Shown in pieces: positions 46,736 to 56,944 of a stretch of 64,000 nt of DNA; positions within the stretch are counted from its first letter, which is position 1, and each line of letters begins with the position of its first letter. The stretch is taken from contig CM048842.1 in the NCBI GenBank assembly GCA_026545765.1, forward strand, positions 30,553,167-30,617,166, given 5' to 3'. Origin of the DNA: Plantago major (taxonomy: Eukaryota; Streptophyta; Magnoliopsida; Lamiales; Plantaginaceae). Position numbers and translations under genes: made by a program. The notes beneath the pieces were generated by a model. The model saw only the letters and a list, made by a program, of their open reading frames with translations, had not been told where the DNA came from and did no database searches.

Positions 46736-46752
46736 TCAAAATGGGGGAAATT
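46736..46752 (+). other. Polypurine tract of B1
   Basis: CAAAATGGGGGAAATT and one further T lie directly before the 3' LTR start TGTTAGATAT at 46753. Confidence 0.8.
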
Positions 46753-48505
46753 TGTTAGATATTTTGTTAAGAATATCTGTTTAGATTTTGTTCAGCAACA
46801 TGATGACTTATCTTAGTCTCAGAAAGGTGATTAGTACTCTTGGTTCACTTGAACATTGTAAAAGAGGAAACCCACTAAGTATGATAGTCTAGCTAATCTT
46901 GTATAGGATGTTAGGTCTCGAAATGTAATTTTTATTTTATGAAGAAGACCAAGAAGAAGACATCCAAGGTAAAGCTCAACAACAATTGAAGACTTGAAGA
47001 AAGCGCACAAGATTATTGAATCATTGTTCAGATATCTTAGCGGATATCTTGTGAACCTGAGCAGTTTCAAACAAACTGTGTCACAAGAGATATCTGAGAA
47101 ATAAGATACATATCTGAAAACAAGGAAAGTGTCCACAGATATCTATTCTCAGATACCTTGAGCTTTAACCACGTTTCTGAAAGAGAAATATATATTGCAA
47201 ACAAAGTTGTTTCAATAAAATACAAGTGGTATCTGAAGAATGAAGATAAGGACGTGCAAAGAATCAGATAACACTAGTATCTGATATAAAGCATAGTTCC
47301 GTTGACACTACAGGACAAAAAGTATAGTACAATGCATTTAATGCACGGACAGATGTCTGAATAAAAGCAACGGCAGCTTCTGAGAAGAAGACAAAATCTG
47401 CTACAGTACTATATACAGATATCGATAGTTTGAATTTGAGCCTAACGGATACTATTCAAACGGCACTCAAATTCATCTATAAATATCAACACTTAGACAG
47501 ATTGAGAAGATACACGGAACACACAACTCAGAACACAAGACCTTGAACTGCATACGATATCTGATTATCTTACTCTCTCAAAGCAACTTACTTATTATCA
47601 AAGCTTTCTGTTGCGACTAAAGCTTTTGATCTTGAGTAAACACTGAAGTTCTAAGTGTCCTGATCCTAAACAAGCAAAGCTATCTGTGAAGGAGTTGAAT
47701 CAAAATATCAACTATCTGAGATTCATTCTCTTGAACAGATATCATAAGACTTGGGTCAAGAAATCGAACAAGATACCATACATGTAAAGTTTATTAAGTA
47801 ACTTAGTTCACGAGCTATCGATTAAGCGAAAAGTTATTAAGACGCTCATCGACAACTCAAACCTAAACCAACACCATAAGCGGAGTAGATGTGAAGTAAT
47901 TAGTTTGAAAATCGGGAATAACTCCAAGGTTACCGGAGTATAGGAAGTACTTGATTTGGGAAACTGAGGAATAACTCCAAGGTTATTGAGTATAGGAAGT
48001 ACTTAGATTGGGAAGCTAGGGAATAACTCAAAGGTTTCTGAGTACAGGAAGTACTTGGCTGTGAAAGCTTGGGAAGCTAGGGAATAACTCAAAGGTTTCT
48101 GAGTACAGGAAGTACTTGGCTGTGAAAACCGGGGAACAACTCAGGGGGAACATTTGGTTGGGAACCAATTGTTTAAGAATCTTAGAATAGGATTATTGTA
48201 AGGAAATCTCAATTATCTGTTCTAGTGAATTCTAGGTCTCTGATAGACCGAAGTGGATTAGTTGGAGGATTACGCCACCTCCAGATACCACTATACTTGC
48301 TGTGTCATTTACGTTTCTGTATTTATACTTCAGCAACACACACACACTTATTAACTATTTCTGCACTTATCTTTATTAAGTCTTCCGCACTCTGATTCTA
48401 AGTATCAGATATCTGAGAAATATTTGTTATCGACAAAAGTTTTAAAAGACTATTCAACCCCCCCCCCCCCTCTAGTCTTTTACTTTGCCGTTATCTGGAC
48501 CAACA
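46753..48505 (+). repeat. 3' LTR of B1
   Basis: 1753 bp, 64 bp longer than the 5' LTR, mainly because a 61-bp minisatellite unit is duplicated (48010-48070 and 48071-48131). Differences from the 5' LTR cluster at CAG/CTG, for example CATCCAAGGTAAAGC against CATCCAAGCAGAAAGC near 46970. It contains TATAAATA at 47478-47485 and ends in a 13-C run followed by CTAGTC and CCAACA. Confidence 0.92.
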
Positions 48506-48510
48506 TATGT

Positions 48511-50128
48511 GATCTGAATGTGAATCACTATGATTATGACTTGATACTTCTTCAGTATCTGTGACATTTTGCACCTCAGAAGGGCGGTGAATGTCTGACA
48601 CTTGCTCAGTGTGAGAGCTTTCTAGGACATGCATGTCAGAGAGGTCATTTCCAGAGTTAGCTCAATGATGAACATCTTCAGTTTCCATTTCTGGAATTCT
48701 CATAGGAAATTCTTCATCATGTCTGAGAATCATCTGGTTGTTACTAAGCATTTCATGCTTTTCTTCGTCAGAGTCATCCTCCCTTTCCATAATGATGTTT
48801 TTCCTTTCTGAAGGTTCCTCTTCAGCAATGGGTGTTTTCTTGCTTCCTTCATAGAATACAACATGAACTGATTCTTCAATCTTCTTTGTTCTCTTGTTGT
48901 AAACTCTGTATGCTTTGCTATTCATAGAATAACCAAGAAACACTCCTTCATCTGCCTTTGGTTGAAATGTTCTTAGATACTCTTTTCCATTGTTAAGAAC
49001 AAAACATCTACAACCAAATACTTTTAGATGTTTGATATTAGGGGGTCTACCAACCAAGAGTTCATATGGGGTCTTGTGATGGTGTTTGTTTATCAAACAT
49101 CTGTTCTGAGTGTAGCATGCTGTGTTTACAGCTTCAACCCAATAAACTTCACTTATCTCAGTGTCAGCTAGCATTGTCATTGCTGCTTCTTTAAGTGTTC
49201 TATTTTTCCTTTCTGCAACACCATTTTGTTGTGGTGTTCTTACAGAGGAAAGTTGGTGTTGTATACCTTTGCTGGAATAAAATTCCTTTATGTACTGGTT
49301 GACAAACTCAGTACCATGGTCTGTTCTGATTGTAGATACCTTGTCATTTTTCATGACTTCAAGCTTATTCAGCAAGTTTGGTATCTCCACCCTTGCATCA
49401 GATTTGTGCTTCAGAAAGACAACCCAAGTGAATCTTGAGAAGTCATCTACAACAACAAGACCATACTTCTTTCCTGCATAACTAGTTAAAGATGATTCAA
49501 AAAGATCCATGTGTAATAGTTGCAGTGGTCTAACACTAGATTGTCTGGTTTTGGACTTGAAAGAGATTTTTGATTGTTTCCCCATCTGACAGGCAGAACA
49601 GATACCATCCTTTCTGAAAGATGTTTTCGGAAGGCCTACCACTAACTCTTTCTTGGCAAGTTTGTTCAGAGTTTTGAAATTCAAGTGACTCATTCTTTTG
49701 TGCTATAACCAGTGCTCTTCTGTGTGACCTGATTGACTCACCATGAGACATTCTAGAGTTGTGGTAGATGCCCAATCGGCAACATAAAGACTTCCTTTCC
49801 GCCGAGCAACCAAGACTGTCTGCTTTGACTCATTGTCAATAAGTTTGCAATACTTTGCTTTGAATTTCACAGTAAATCCCTTGTATGCAAACTGGCTCAT
49901 GTTAAATAGATTATATTTCAAACCCTTAACATGTAATACGTCAGTGATTGTTAATGATCCTAACTTGACGTTGCCAAATCCCAAAGAGGGATTTAATTCT
50001 CCTCCAGCAAATCTGATGTCTGGTCCATTGTTGCAAGCTTTGTAGTTGACCAGATTTGCTTTGTCTCCTGTCATGTGCTTTCCGCATCCACTATCAAATA
50101 GCCATTGAGCCTTAGTCCAAGAGGCCTT
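48511..50128 (-). pseudogene. Protease and integrase of right A copy
   Basis: Continuation of the pol interrupted by B1. Protease DSG is at 50087-50095 in WLFDSGCGKHMTGD; the first pol codon after the proposed splice acceptor is AAG at 50126-50128. Gag-pre-integrase follows; TAG at 49703-49705 is shared with the left copy. The integrase frame 48662-49693 is open for 343 residues: zinc-binding motif ending CSACQMGK; catalytic D in HMDLFES, D in RTDHGTEF and E in NGVAERKNRTLKEA; then the C-terminal FLGYSMNSKAYRVYNK. This is the cleanest integrase in the window. Pol has no ATG before the protease active site. Confidence 0.88.
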
Positions 50129-50250
50129 CTGCACAAAACAGGAAACAGGAGTTAGGTTCTTGCTTCAGAGATAGAACCATTTAGACTAAACATTCTTCCA
50201 GTAGGAATCCACATTGTAGTGAATTTCTTGGGAGTTTATTTTTGTCTTAC
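50129..50250 (-). other. Probable 122-nt spliceosomal intron between gag and pol (right A)
   Basis: Minus strand: donor CAA|GTAAGA at 50250, branch-point word CTAAC, pyrimidine-rich TTTCCTGTTTTGTGCAG acceptor at 50129. Unspliced, Gag ends at TAA (50236-50238), 12-14 nt inside the intron. Spliced, the last Gag codon CAA joins pol AAG in phase 0, giving one Gag-Pol frame. The length (122 nt, not a multiple of three) means pol is out of frame without splicing, and the pol frame upstream of the acceptor has a TGA and no ATG. Confidence 0.7.
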
Positions 50251-52666
50251 TTGATCAGAAGGAGATGCAATAAAATTAGTAATTTTGATCTCAATCTTCC
50301 TTCTTGGGGTGTTTCTAGGTGTTCCTTTTGGTGCTTTCTGGACCCTGGGTTTCTGGGGTTGCTTTTCAGCAAACTTAGTCTTTCTGGCCAGGTTCCTTCT
50401 AGCTCTGGCATTCAGTTTTTCAGTGGCTTGAGATTTCTTCCACTTCTGTCTATTGCTACGTGCAATATCAGCCTTGCACCATTGTTCTTGTCCTTCCTTA
50501 TATTGTTGTAGAAGAACTTTTCCAATAGCACGATAGCCAATGCCATTTTGAACACCTTTGGCTTTCTGAATGCGCTCTTCAGAAGCCTTACTAGTTTCTG
50601 CACCATCATTATTTTCATAAAATGGTACAGTTGAGAATTTGCCTATTCCAGCAATTCTTCCCTTCCTAGTAATATAGCAATGTGGATGGTTGCATGTCTG
50701 AGGGTTGTGTTTCTTTTCAGAAACCTTATCCACATGTTTCTTGTGAACTTGTTGTTCTTTCAAAGGCTGAGTTGCTACCCCTTTTCCTTTGTCAACTACC
50801 CTATCTTTCTGACCAATGCTATAGGTGGTTGAAGAACCATTCTGTTGACTTTTTACAAAGGTCAACCTTTCATCACTCTTCTTCATTGGAGATGAATTAC
50901 TCGATTGTTCATCAAGTCCAAGTCCACCTTTCTCAGAGGGATCTCTCAGATAGGATTGAACCTCAGTGAAAGTGTCACTAGCCTTTGCATAAGATTGGAA
51001 GGATAGCTCTTTCTTTCTGAGTTCTTCATTCTCAGAAAGCAGCTTCATCATTTTCTTATTAAGTTCATCCAAGGCTAGTTTGTGAGAATTTTCATTTTCA
51101 GATATCTGAGCTTTCAGAAAGGCTATTTCAGTGTTCTTGTTCTCAGATACCTTGGTTAGCTCAGAAACCTCTTTTTCAAGAATTTCTTTGCTTTCCTCTA
51201 GAATTCTGGTTTTGGATTGTGCTTCCAGAAATTCTTTCTCATAACAATCCAATTCACTCTTGACCAACTCCAGATCCTCAATTCCATCATCACTTTCATA
51301 GTACAGAAATTGTGAATTGTTAGTTACCTCATCAGCCATAAGACATATTTCAATGTTGGAGATGTCTGGACCAGCAATCTCAGCAACTCCACACATTTCA
51401 TTCTTCTTAAGACCGAAGTCGATTACATCGTGGGTGATTCCACACAATTCTGGTGATGGCAAGTTTGAGTCATCTGAATCTCCATCTTCAGAATCTGTCT
51501 CAATGTCTAGAGCATCAAGTTGAATTTGAATCTTCTTCCTTTCTTCAGTCAGTAAGGCCCTTTGATTTCTTTTAAAATTTCTTCTGTCCTTCTTGTCACC
51601 TGTCTTGTGTTCGTTTAAAGCAGGACAATCTCTCTTGAAGTGACCAGGCTTTTGACAATAGAAACAGATGTCATTTCCTATCTGCAGCTTCAGTACTAAC
51701 ACCTTTCTGAATGGGGGTGTTCAGAGAGTTGTTCATTTGTATGTTCTTGTACTGATGATAGTTTGGGCCAAGATGCTTTTTCAGCTTTTCTTTAGCTTTT
51801 CTTCTCTCAATCTCTTGACTCACAAATTTCTTCGTGTGTCTTACTGCAAGAGCATTTTCTTCAGTTGCATCTTTGGTATCCTTCTTTTTAGAAAAACCTT
51901 GAGAAACTAGAGCAACACTTTGCAACTTTTCAGCTGTTTGTTCTCTCTGAGTTGTCTCATAGTCTACAGTAGCAAGATGAGAAAAGAGCTCTACTGGAGT
52001 AATATTTGGCATCCCTTTATTGAAATAAAAGAACTTAGTGTGTTCCCAGTTGTGATTGAGACTTCTGACAATAGTCTTAATCTTTTCTGACTGGGAGTAT
52101 CTATTGCTTTCACCAAGTGCAACCATATCACTCATAAGAGTTGTAAATCTGAAATCGAGTTCTTCCAGAGTTTCAGTGGGACCTTGTTTGAAGTTTTGGA
52201 ACTTCAATTTAAGAACTTCGAACTTGTTTTCTTTGGTTTTGTCAGTTCCGGCACAGATTTCTTCAATCAATTGCCAGGCAACTTTCGCCGTTTTAGCACC
52301 CCACAGTTTACACGGTATATGCTCAGGTGTCGATCTCATGATGATATTACGAGCTTGACCATCCAATCTGTGTCTCTTGGCATCTTCAGATGTCCAGAGC
52401 TCTCCTGGATTGTCTTCATACATAATGCTTCCACGAGCAACATGACCACTATCACTAGCAGCCATATCCTCGCTTTCATCGTCCTTGTCTGAGGCTTTTC
52501 TTCCATTAGACACCTCAGTAACTTGTTTGAGTTGTCTAATTTTGATAGGCCCTTCATTGATGACATAGATATCTCATCACTAATGGCCTTTCAGATGGAG
52601 CATCATGTTGTTCTTCCATTTCTAGTAGTTTTCTGGTTTCAGAATGGGCGCATCACTCAGAGACAT
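50251..52666 (-). pseudogene. Gag of right A copy
   Basis: ATG at 52664-52666, TAG at codon 15 (52622-52624) and an early one-base shift, both shared with the left copy. From 52513 the frame is open for 280 residues (capsid-like region with ELWTSEDAKRHRLDGQ and FKQGPTETLEELDFRF). A 2-base loss at about 51690 precedes a second open part (51702 to 50236, 488 codons): CCHC knuckle CFYCQKPGHFKRDC (about 51625-51668), acidic segment with DIETDSEDGDSDDSNL, coiled coil (about 51000-51270), and a basic C-terminal region (LNARARRNLARKTKF, TPRRKIEIKI). The Gag is long for Copia (about 800 residues), as in Sireviruses. Confidence 0.85.
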
Positions 52667-52769
52667 ACCTGCACACTTAACACACAAATTATATAGTCCT
52701 CAGAGAGGGAAAAAGTTTCTTCACCTATCTGGGGATCTAGGTTCAGTGCAGAAGGCTTGTGAACCTCCC

Positions 52770-52781
52770 GCTCTGATACCA
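52770..52781 (-). other. Primer-binding site of A (right end)
   Basis: The minus strand reads TGGTATCAGAGC, 2 nt from the 5' LTR edge at 52784. Same initiator tRNA-Met site as in B1. Confidence 0.9.
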
Positions 52782-52783
52782 CT

Positions 52784-54190
52784 TGTTGGTCCAGATAACG
52801 GCAAAGTAAAAGACTAGAGGGGGGGGTGAATAGTCTTTTAAAAATTTTGTCGATAAACACAGTTCTCGAACACAGGGTTTCGATACTTAAATTCAGGAGC
52901 GGAAGACTTTATGATACGTAAGTGCGAAACAATAAGTATGTGTGTGCGCTTTCTTGAAATGTAAATCTGAAGGTAAATAACACATCAAGTATAGTGGTAT
53001 CCGAGGTGGCGTAATCCTCCAACTAATCCACTTCGGTCTTTGAGACCTAGAATTCACTAGAACAGATAATTGAGTTCACCTTACAATAATCCTATTCTAA
53101 GATTCCTAAACAAATGGTTCAACCAAATGTTCCCCTCCCCCAGAGTTATTTCCCGGCTCCTGAGCTAAGTACTTCATCTACTCGATAACCTTGAGTTATT
53201 CTGATTTACCAAATCAAGTACTTCCTCTACTCACGCCTTGATGGTGTTGGTTATAAGGTTTGTCGAAGGCTTCTCAGATAACTTTTCGATTATGTTTACA
53301 GAGAGCCAAATAAACGAGACTACTTAATACACTTGTTCAGGTGAATGGCGATGCCGCTTCTTGACCCAAGTAATTGATGTCCGTTCTGGAGAATGAGCTT
53401 CAGAAAGGGTATCTGATAGTTCAACTCTTTCACGAATAACAATCTCTTGTTAAGGTTCAGGACAACTTAGAACTACTAGTTATTCTTCAAGCAACAGAAA
53501 GCTTTCAGAGAGGATAGTAGAGTGCTTGAGAGAATACTTTGCTTGATGGTAAGTTTGCAAGATAGAGCGTTCTAAGGTATGTACTTCAAGCATCTAAGTG
53601 TGTGATATATATAGATAAATTTGAGAGGCATTTTTGAATTGTATCCGTTGTGCTCTCTATCAAATTATATCCATTTATATCTTGAACTATGTACTCAGAA
53701 GTCACTATCTCTTGTTTCAGAGAGGACTTGCTTTTTGCAGCATTTCTGCCGATGCATTTAATGCATAGTACTGTTCATTGTCCTTTAGTCTCAACGGATA
53801 CATGAGCATTTCTGATGGCTTGCATGCTCCATACTCATGATGTCATATGTCCAGAATCATATTTCGAAAGTGAGTTAATATACTTAAGAAAGGATTAAAG
53901 ACATAGTCTTTCTGAGTTAGACTAAACCTTTGTGTCTTCATAAACCTTGTGCAATCTTTAGTCTACTAATCTTCAGAAAAGCTCCATTGCTAGGATTGAT
54001 CTTCATGGTCTTCCTGAAATAAAAATTACACTCAGAGACCTATAATCCTAATACAAGATTTACTAGACTAATCATACTCAGTGATTTCTTCTTTTACAAT
54101 GTTCGAGTGAACCAAGAGTACTTAATCACCTTTCTGGCTAAGATAAGAACATGTGATGAGTGATCAAAATACTAACAGATATTCCTAACA
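52784..54190 (-). repeat. Right (5') LTR of composite A
   Basis: 1407 bp, from TGTTGGTCCAG to ATTCCTAACA, followed by the TTGAA duplication (54191-54195). It contains a run of eight G (about 52819-52826), minisatellite units (about 53145-53225) and the promoter TATA box at 53606-53614. The stretch 52840-53300 has many CAG/CTG-type changes, while the rest is clean and close to the middle LTR. Confidence 0.88.
53606..53614 (-). promoter_or_regulatory. Probable LTR promoter TATA box of subfamily A
   Basis: The minus strand reads CTATATATA followed by TCACACACTTAG. The same box is at 23818-23826 in the middle LTR. It lies at the place that aligns with TATAAATA of subfamily B. Confidence 0.5.
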
Positions 54191-54416
54191 TTGAACTTTT
54201 CCTGCTGGAAGTCTTCTTCTTGGTCTTATTTAGAAAATAAAAATTACATTTCGAGACCTAACATCCTATACAAGATTTGCTAGACTATCATACTTAGTGA
54301 GTTTCCTCTTTTACAGTGTTCAAGTGAACCAAGAGTACTAACCACTTTTCTGAGCTAAGATAAGTCATTAGGTTGCTGATCAAAATCTAAACAGATATTC
54401 CTAACAAATTTCCCCC
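54191..54416 (-). repeat. Right part of the LTR of element D
   Basis: It begins with the second TTGAA copy and ends ATTCCTAACA at 54416. Joined to 7147-8559 it gives a D LTR of about 1.63 kb that aligns without a gap to LTR E across the junction (GTTGA followed by CTT...TCTTCTTCTTGGTC). This confirms that 8560-54190 is a single insertion. Confidence 0.85.
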
Positions 54417-54841
54417 ATTTTGATCAGTCAACGATGACTATCTGACCTATTACAAATCTGGATGAGGAAACAATCCACCACTTAATCATTTATTATGATC
54501 TTTAAGTTCATATAATTAAGTGCAGAAAGTAAACATCAACCAAATCACAAGGTGTGATCTTTGCTGACAAGTTATCTTTTATAGAAAGTGATATCTGAGA
54601 GTAAGTTCATCAGATAAGTTACAAAGAAAGTTCAGATAACTTTAGTACATAATACAATTTAGCTCAGTCAGCAAGATATAAAAATACATAGTAAATTAGG
54701 ACAAGAGGAGTAACTAAGCTCCAAGTAGACATCCTAATAAACTAGTCTTCAAGTCTTCAAAATCTTCAAGTCTTCAAAACAGCTCCATGGATCAATCTGC
54801 AAATTTCCTATCACCAAACCTTTTGATATCATCAGAGTAGT
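54417..54841 (-). other. Polypurine tract and 3' internal fragment of element D
   Basis: 54417-54431 reads on the minus strand as a polypurine tract (AAAATGGGGGAAATT). The rest aligns with the 3' non-coding region and last codons of ORF2 (the FGDRKFAD end, about 54795-54835, minus). It is cut at 54841 by element E; GTAGT (54837-54841) is the presumed target duplication. The remainder of D lies beyond the right edge of E. Confidence 0.75.
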
Positions 54842-56519
54842 TGTTGGTCCAGATAACGGCAAAGTAAAAGACTAGAGGGGGCGGGGGGTGAATAGTCTTT
54901 TAAAACTTTTGTCGATAAAAACTATTTCTCAGATATCTGAATAGATATCTGATACTTAGAATCAGAGCGCGGAAGACATAATAAAGATAAGTGCAGAAAC
55001 AGTTAATGTGTGTGTGTGTTACTGAAATGTAAATACAGAAAGGTAAATAACACAGCAAGTATAGTGGTATCTGGAGGTGGCGTAATCCTCCAACTAATCC
55101 ACTTCGCTCTTCCAAAGACCTAGAATTCACAAGAATAGATAATTGAGTTCTCCTTACAAAAATCCTATTCTAAGATTCCTTTAAACAAATGGTTCCCAAC
55201 CAAATGTTCCCCTTGAGTTGTTCCCCAGCTTTCTCAGCCAAGTACTTCCTGTACTCAGAAACCTTTTGAGTTATTCCCTAGCTTCCCAAGCTAAGTACTT
55301 CCTATACTCAATAACCTTGGAGTTATTCCTTAGTTTACCAAATCAAGTACTTCCTATACTCCGGTAACCTTGGATTTATTCCCTGATTTTTCAAACTAAG
55401 TACTTCCTGTACTCCACGCCAGTTTTGGTGTTGGTTTTGGTTTGAGTTGTCAGATGATCTTCCTTAATAACTTATTCAGTTATTCAGATAGCTCTGTGAA
55501 TCAAGTATACTTAATACACTTTTCAATGTATGGTATCTTGTTCTTTTTACTGACCCAAGTCTTAGATAAATGTTCAAGAGAATGAATCTCAGATGCTTGA
55601 TCTTTTGTTTCAACTCTTTCACAGATAGCTATGCTTGTTTAGGATCAGGACACTTAGAACTTCAGTGTTACTCAAGATCAAAAGCTTTGGTCGCAACAGA
55701 AAGCTTTGAGGATAAGTAAGTTGCTTTGAGAGAGTAAGATGTTCAGCGTTTTCAAAGTGTGTCGTGTGTCTCTTCAAGCAGTCTAAGTGTTGATATTTAT
55801 AGATGAATTTGAGTGACGTTTGAATAGTATCCGTTAGGCTCAAATTCAAACTATTGATATCTGTGTATAATACTGTAGCATGTTTTGTCTTCTTCTTCAG
55901 AAGCTGCCGTTGCTTTTATTCAGACATCTCTGTCCGTGCATTAAATGCATTGTACTATACTTTTTGTCCTGTAGTGCCAACGGAACTATGCTTTGTATCA
56001 GAGACCAGTGTTATCTGATTCTTTGCACGTCCTTATCTTCAATCTTCAGATACCACTATTTATTGAAACAACTTTGTTTGCAATATATATATTTCGTTTT
56101 CAGAAATGTGGTTAATGCTCAAGGTATCTGAGAATAGATATCTGTGGACACTTTCCTTATTTTCAGATAGGCCTCTTATTTCTCAGATATCTCTTGTGAC
56201 ACAGTTTGTATAAAACTATTTGTGTCTTCAAGATATCTGAAAAACAGTTTCAGTAATCTTGTGCAGTTTCTTCAAGTCTTCAATGTCGTTGAGCTTGTTC
56301 TGCTTGGATGTCTTCTTCTTGGTCTTCTCTTCATAAAATAAAAATTACATTTTAGACCTAACATCCTATACAAGATTAGCTAGACTATCATACTTAGTGA
56401 GTTTCCTCTTTTACAATGTTCAAGTGAACCAAGAGTACTAATCACCTTTCTGAGACTAAGATAAGTCATCATGTTGCTGATCAAAATCTAAACAGATATT
56501 TCTAACAAAATATCTAACA
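54842..56519 (-). repeat. 3' LTR of element E (subfamily B)
   Basis: It starts TGTTGGTCCAG and ends AAAATATCTAACA, 1678 bp. Like B1 it has the extended terminus (minus strand TGTTAGATATTTTGTTAGAAATATC) compared with the shorter TGTTAGGAATATC of A and D. Four minisatellite units are at about 55210-55425. A reverse TATAAATA lies near 55797. Confidence 0.85.
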
Positions 56520-56573
56520 AATTTCCTAACAAATTTCCCAACAAATTTCCCAACAAATTTCCCCCTTTTTGAT
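56516..56573 (-). repeat. Four-copy 12-bp repeat across the polypurine tract-LTR junction of E
   Basis: Units AACAAATTTCC(T/C) at 56516-56527, 56528-56539, 56540-56551 and 56552-56563, followed by the polypurine tract (minus strand AAAAAGGGGGAAATTT). On the minus strand each unit is GGGAAATTTGTT, a short purine run plus an LTR-like TGTT start. It looks like stuttering at the site where plus-strand synthesis begins. Confidence 0.8.
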
Positions 56574-56944
56574 CAGTCAACGATGACTATCTAACCTATT
56601 ACAAATCTGGATGAGTGAACAATCCAATACTTAATCTTTTCTTAAGATCTTCAAATTTATTTAATTAAGTGCAGAAAGTAAACATCAACCAAATCAAAAG
56701 GTGTGATCTTTGCTGACAAGTTATCTTTTATAGAATACTATCTGAGAGTAAGTTCTTCAGATAAGTTATAAAGAGAGATTACAGATAACTTCAATACATA
56801 GAACAAGTTTGGCTCAGTCAGCAAAAATACAAAAACTACATAGTAAATTAGGACAACAGGAGTAACCAAGCTCCAAGTAAACATCCTAATAAACTAGTCT
56901 TCAAGTCTTCAATCTCTTCAAGTCTTCAACAGTATTTCTATGGA
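56574..56944 (-). other. 3' non-coding region of ORF2 (E)
   Basis: No gene. It aligns with 46367-46735 of B1 and contains the same GACTTGAAGA-type words just after the stop. Confidence 0.5.

Larger units (their letters stand above)
32424..48505 (+). mobile_element. Full-length element B1, giant Sirevirus-type Copia with intron-containing ORF2
   Basis: The ends are TGTTAGATAT and GGACCAACA; a 5-bp duplication TATGT lies at 32419-32423 and 48506-48510. Removing B1 and one TATGT reproduces exactly the sequence seen uninterrupted in the left A copy at about 17990-18010. Size is 16,082 bp: LTR 1689, internal 12,640, LTR 1753. Order: LTR, primer site, gag, protease, integrase, RT, RNase H, hairpins, internal TATA box, ORF2, polypurine tract, LTR. 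Outside CAG/CTG sites and one 61-bp duplication the two LTRs look almost the same, so this is probably the youngest insertion in the window. Confidence 0.93.
8560..54190 (-). mobile_element. Composite element A: LTR-internal-LTR-internal-LTR, Sirevirus-type Copia, with B1 nested inside
   Basis: Three LTRs of the same subfamily lie at 8560-9952, 22965-24386 and 52784-54190, all in minus orientation. Between each pair is a complete internal region (primer site, gag, pol, ORF2, polypurine tract). The only matching 5-bp duplication is TTGAA at 8555-8559 and 54191-54195, around the whole unit, and the flanks join to give an uninterrupted D LTR. The total is 45,631 bp, of which 16,087 bp is B1 with its extra target copy. 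Both internal copies share three stop codons and a gag frameshift, so the element was already defective when it was doubled. Unequal recombination between LTRs, or a concatemeric insertion, would give this plan. Confidence 0.85.

Noticed and set aside
32424..48505. B1 and its flanks explained as an inversion within A
   Set aside because: B1 has its own LTRs, primer site, polypurine tract and a perfect TATGT duplication, and the left A copy shows the empty site. It is an insertion in opposite orientation.
54842..56519. E LTR read as a solo LTR
   Set aside because: A polypurine tract, ORF2 and RNase H in the matching orientation follow directly on its right, so it is the 3' LTR of an element that leaves the window.
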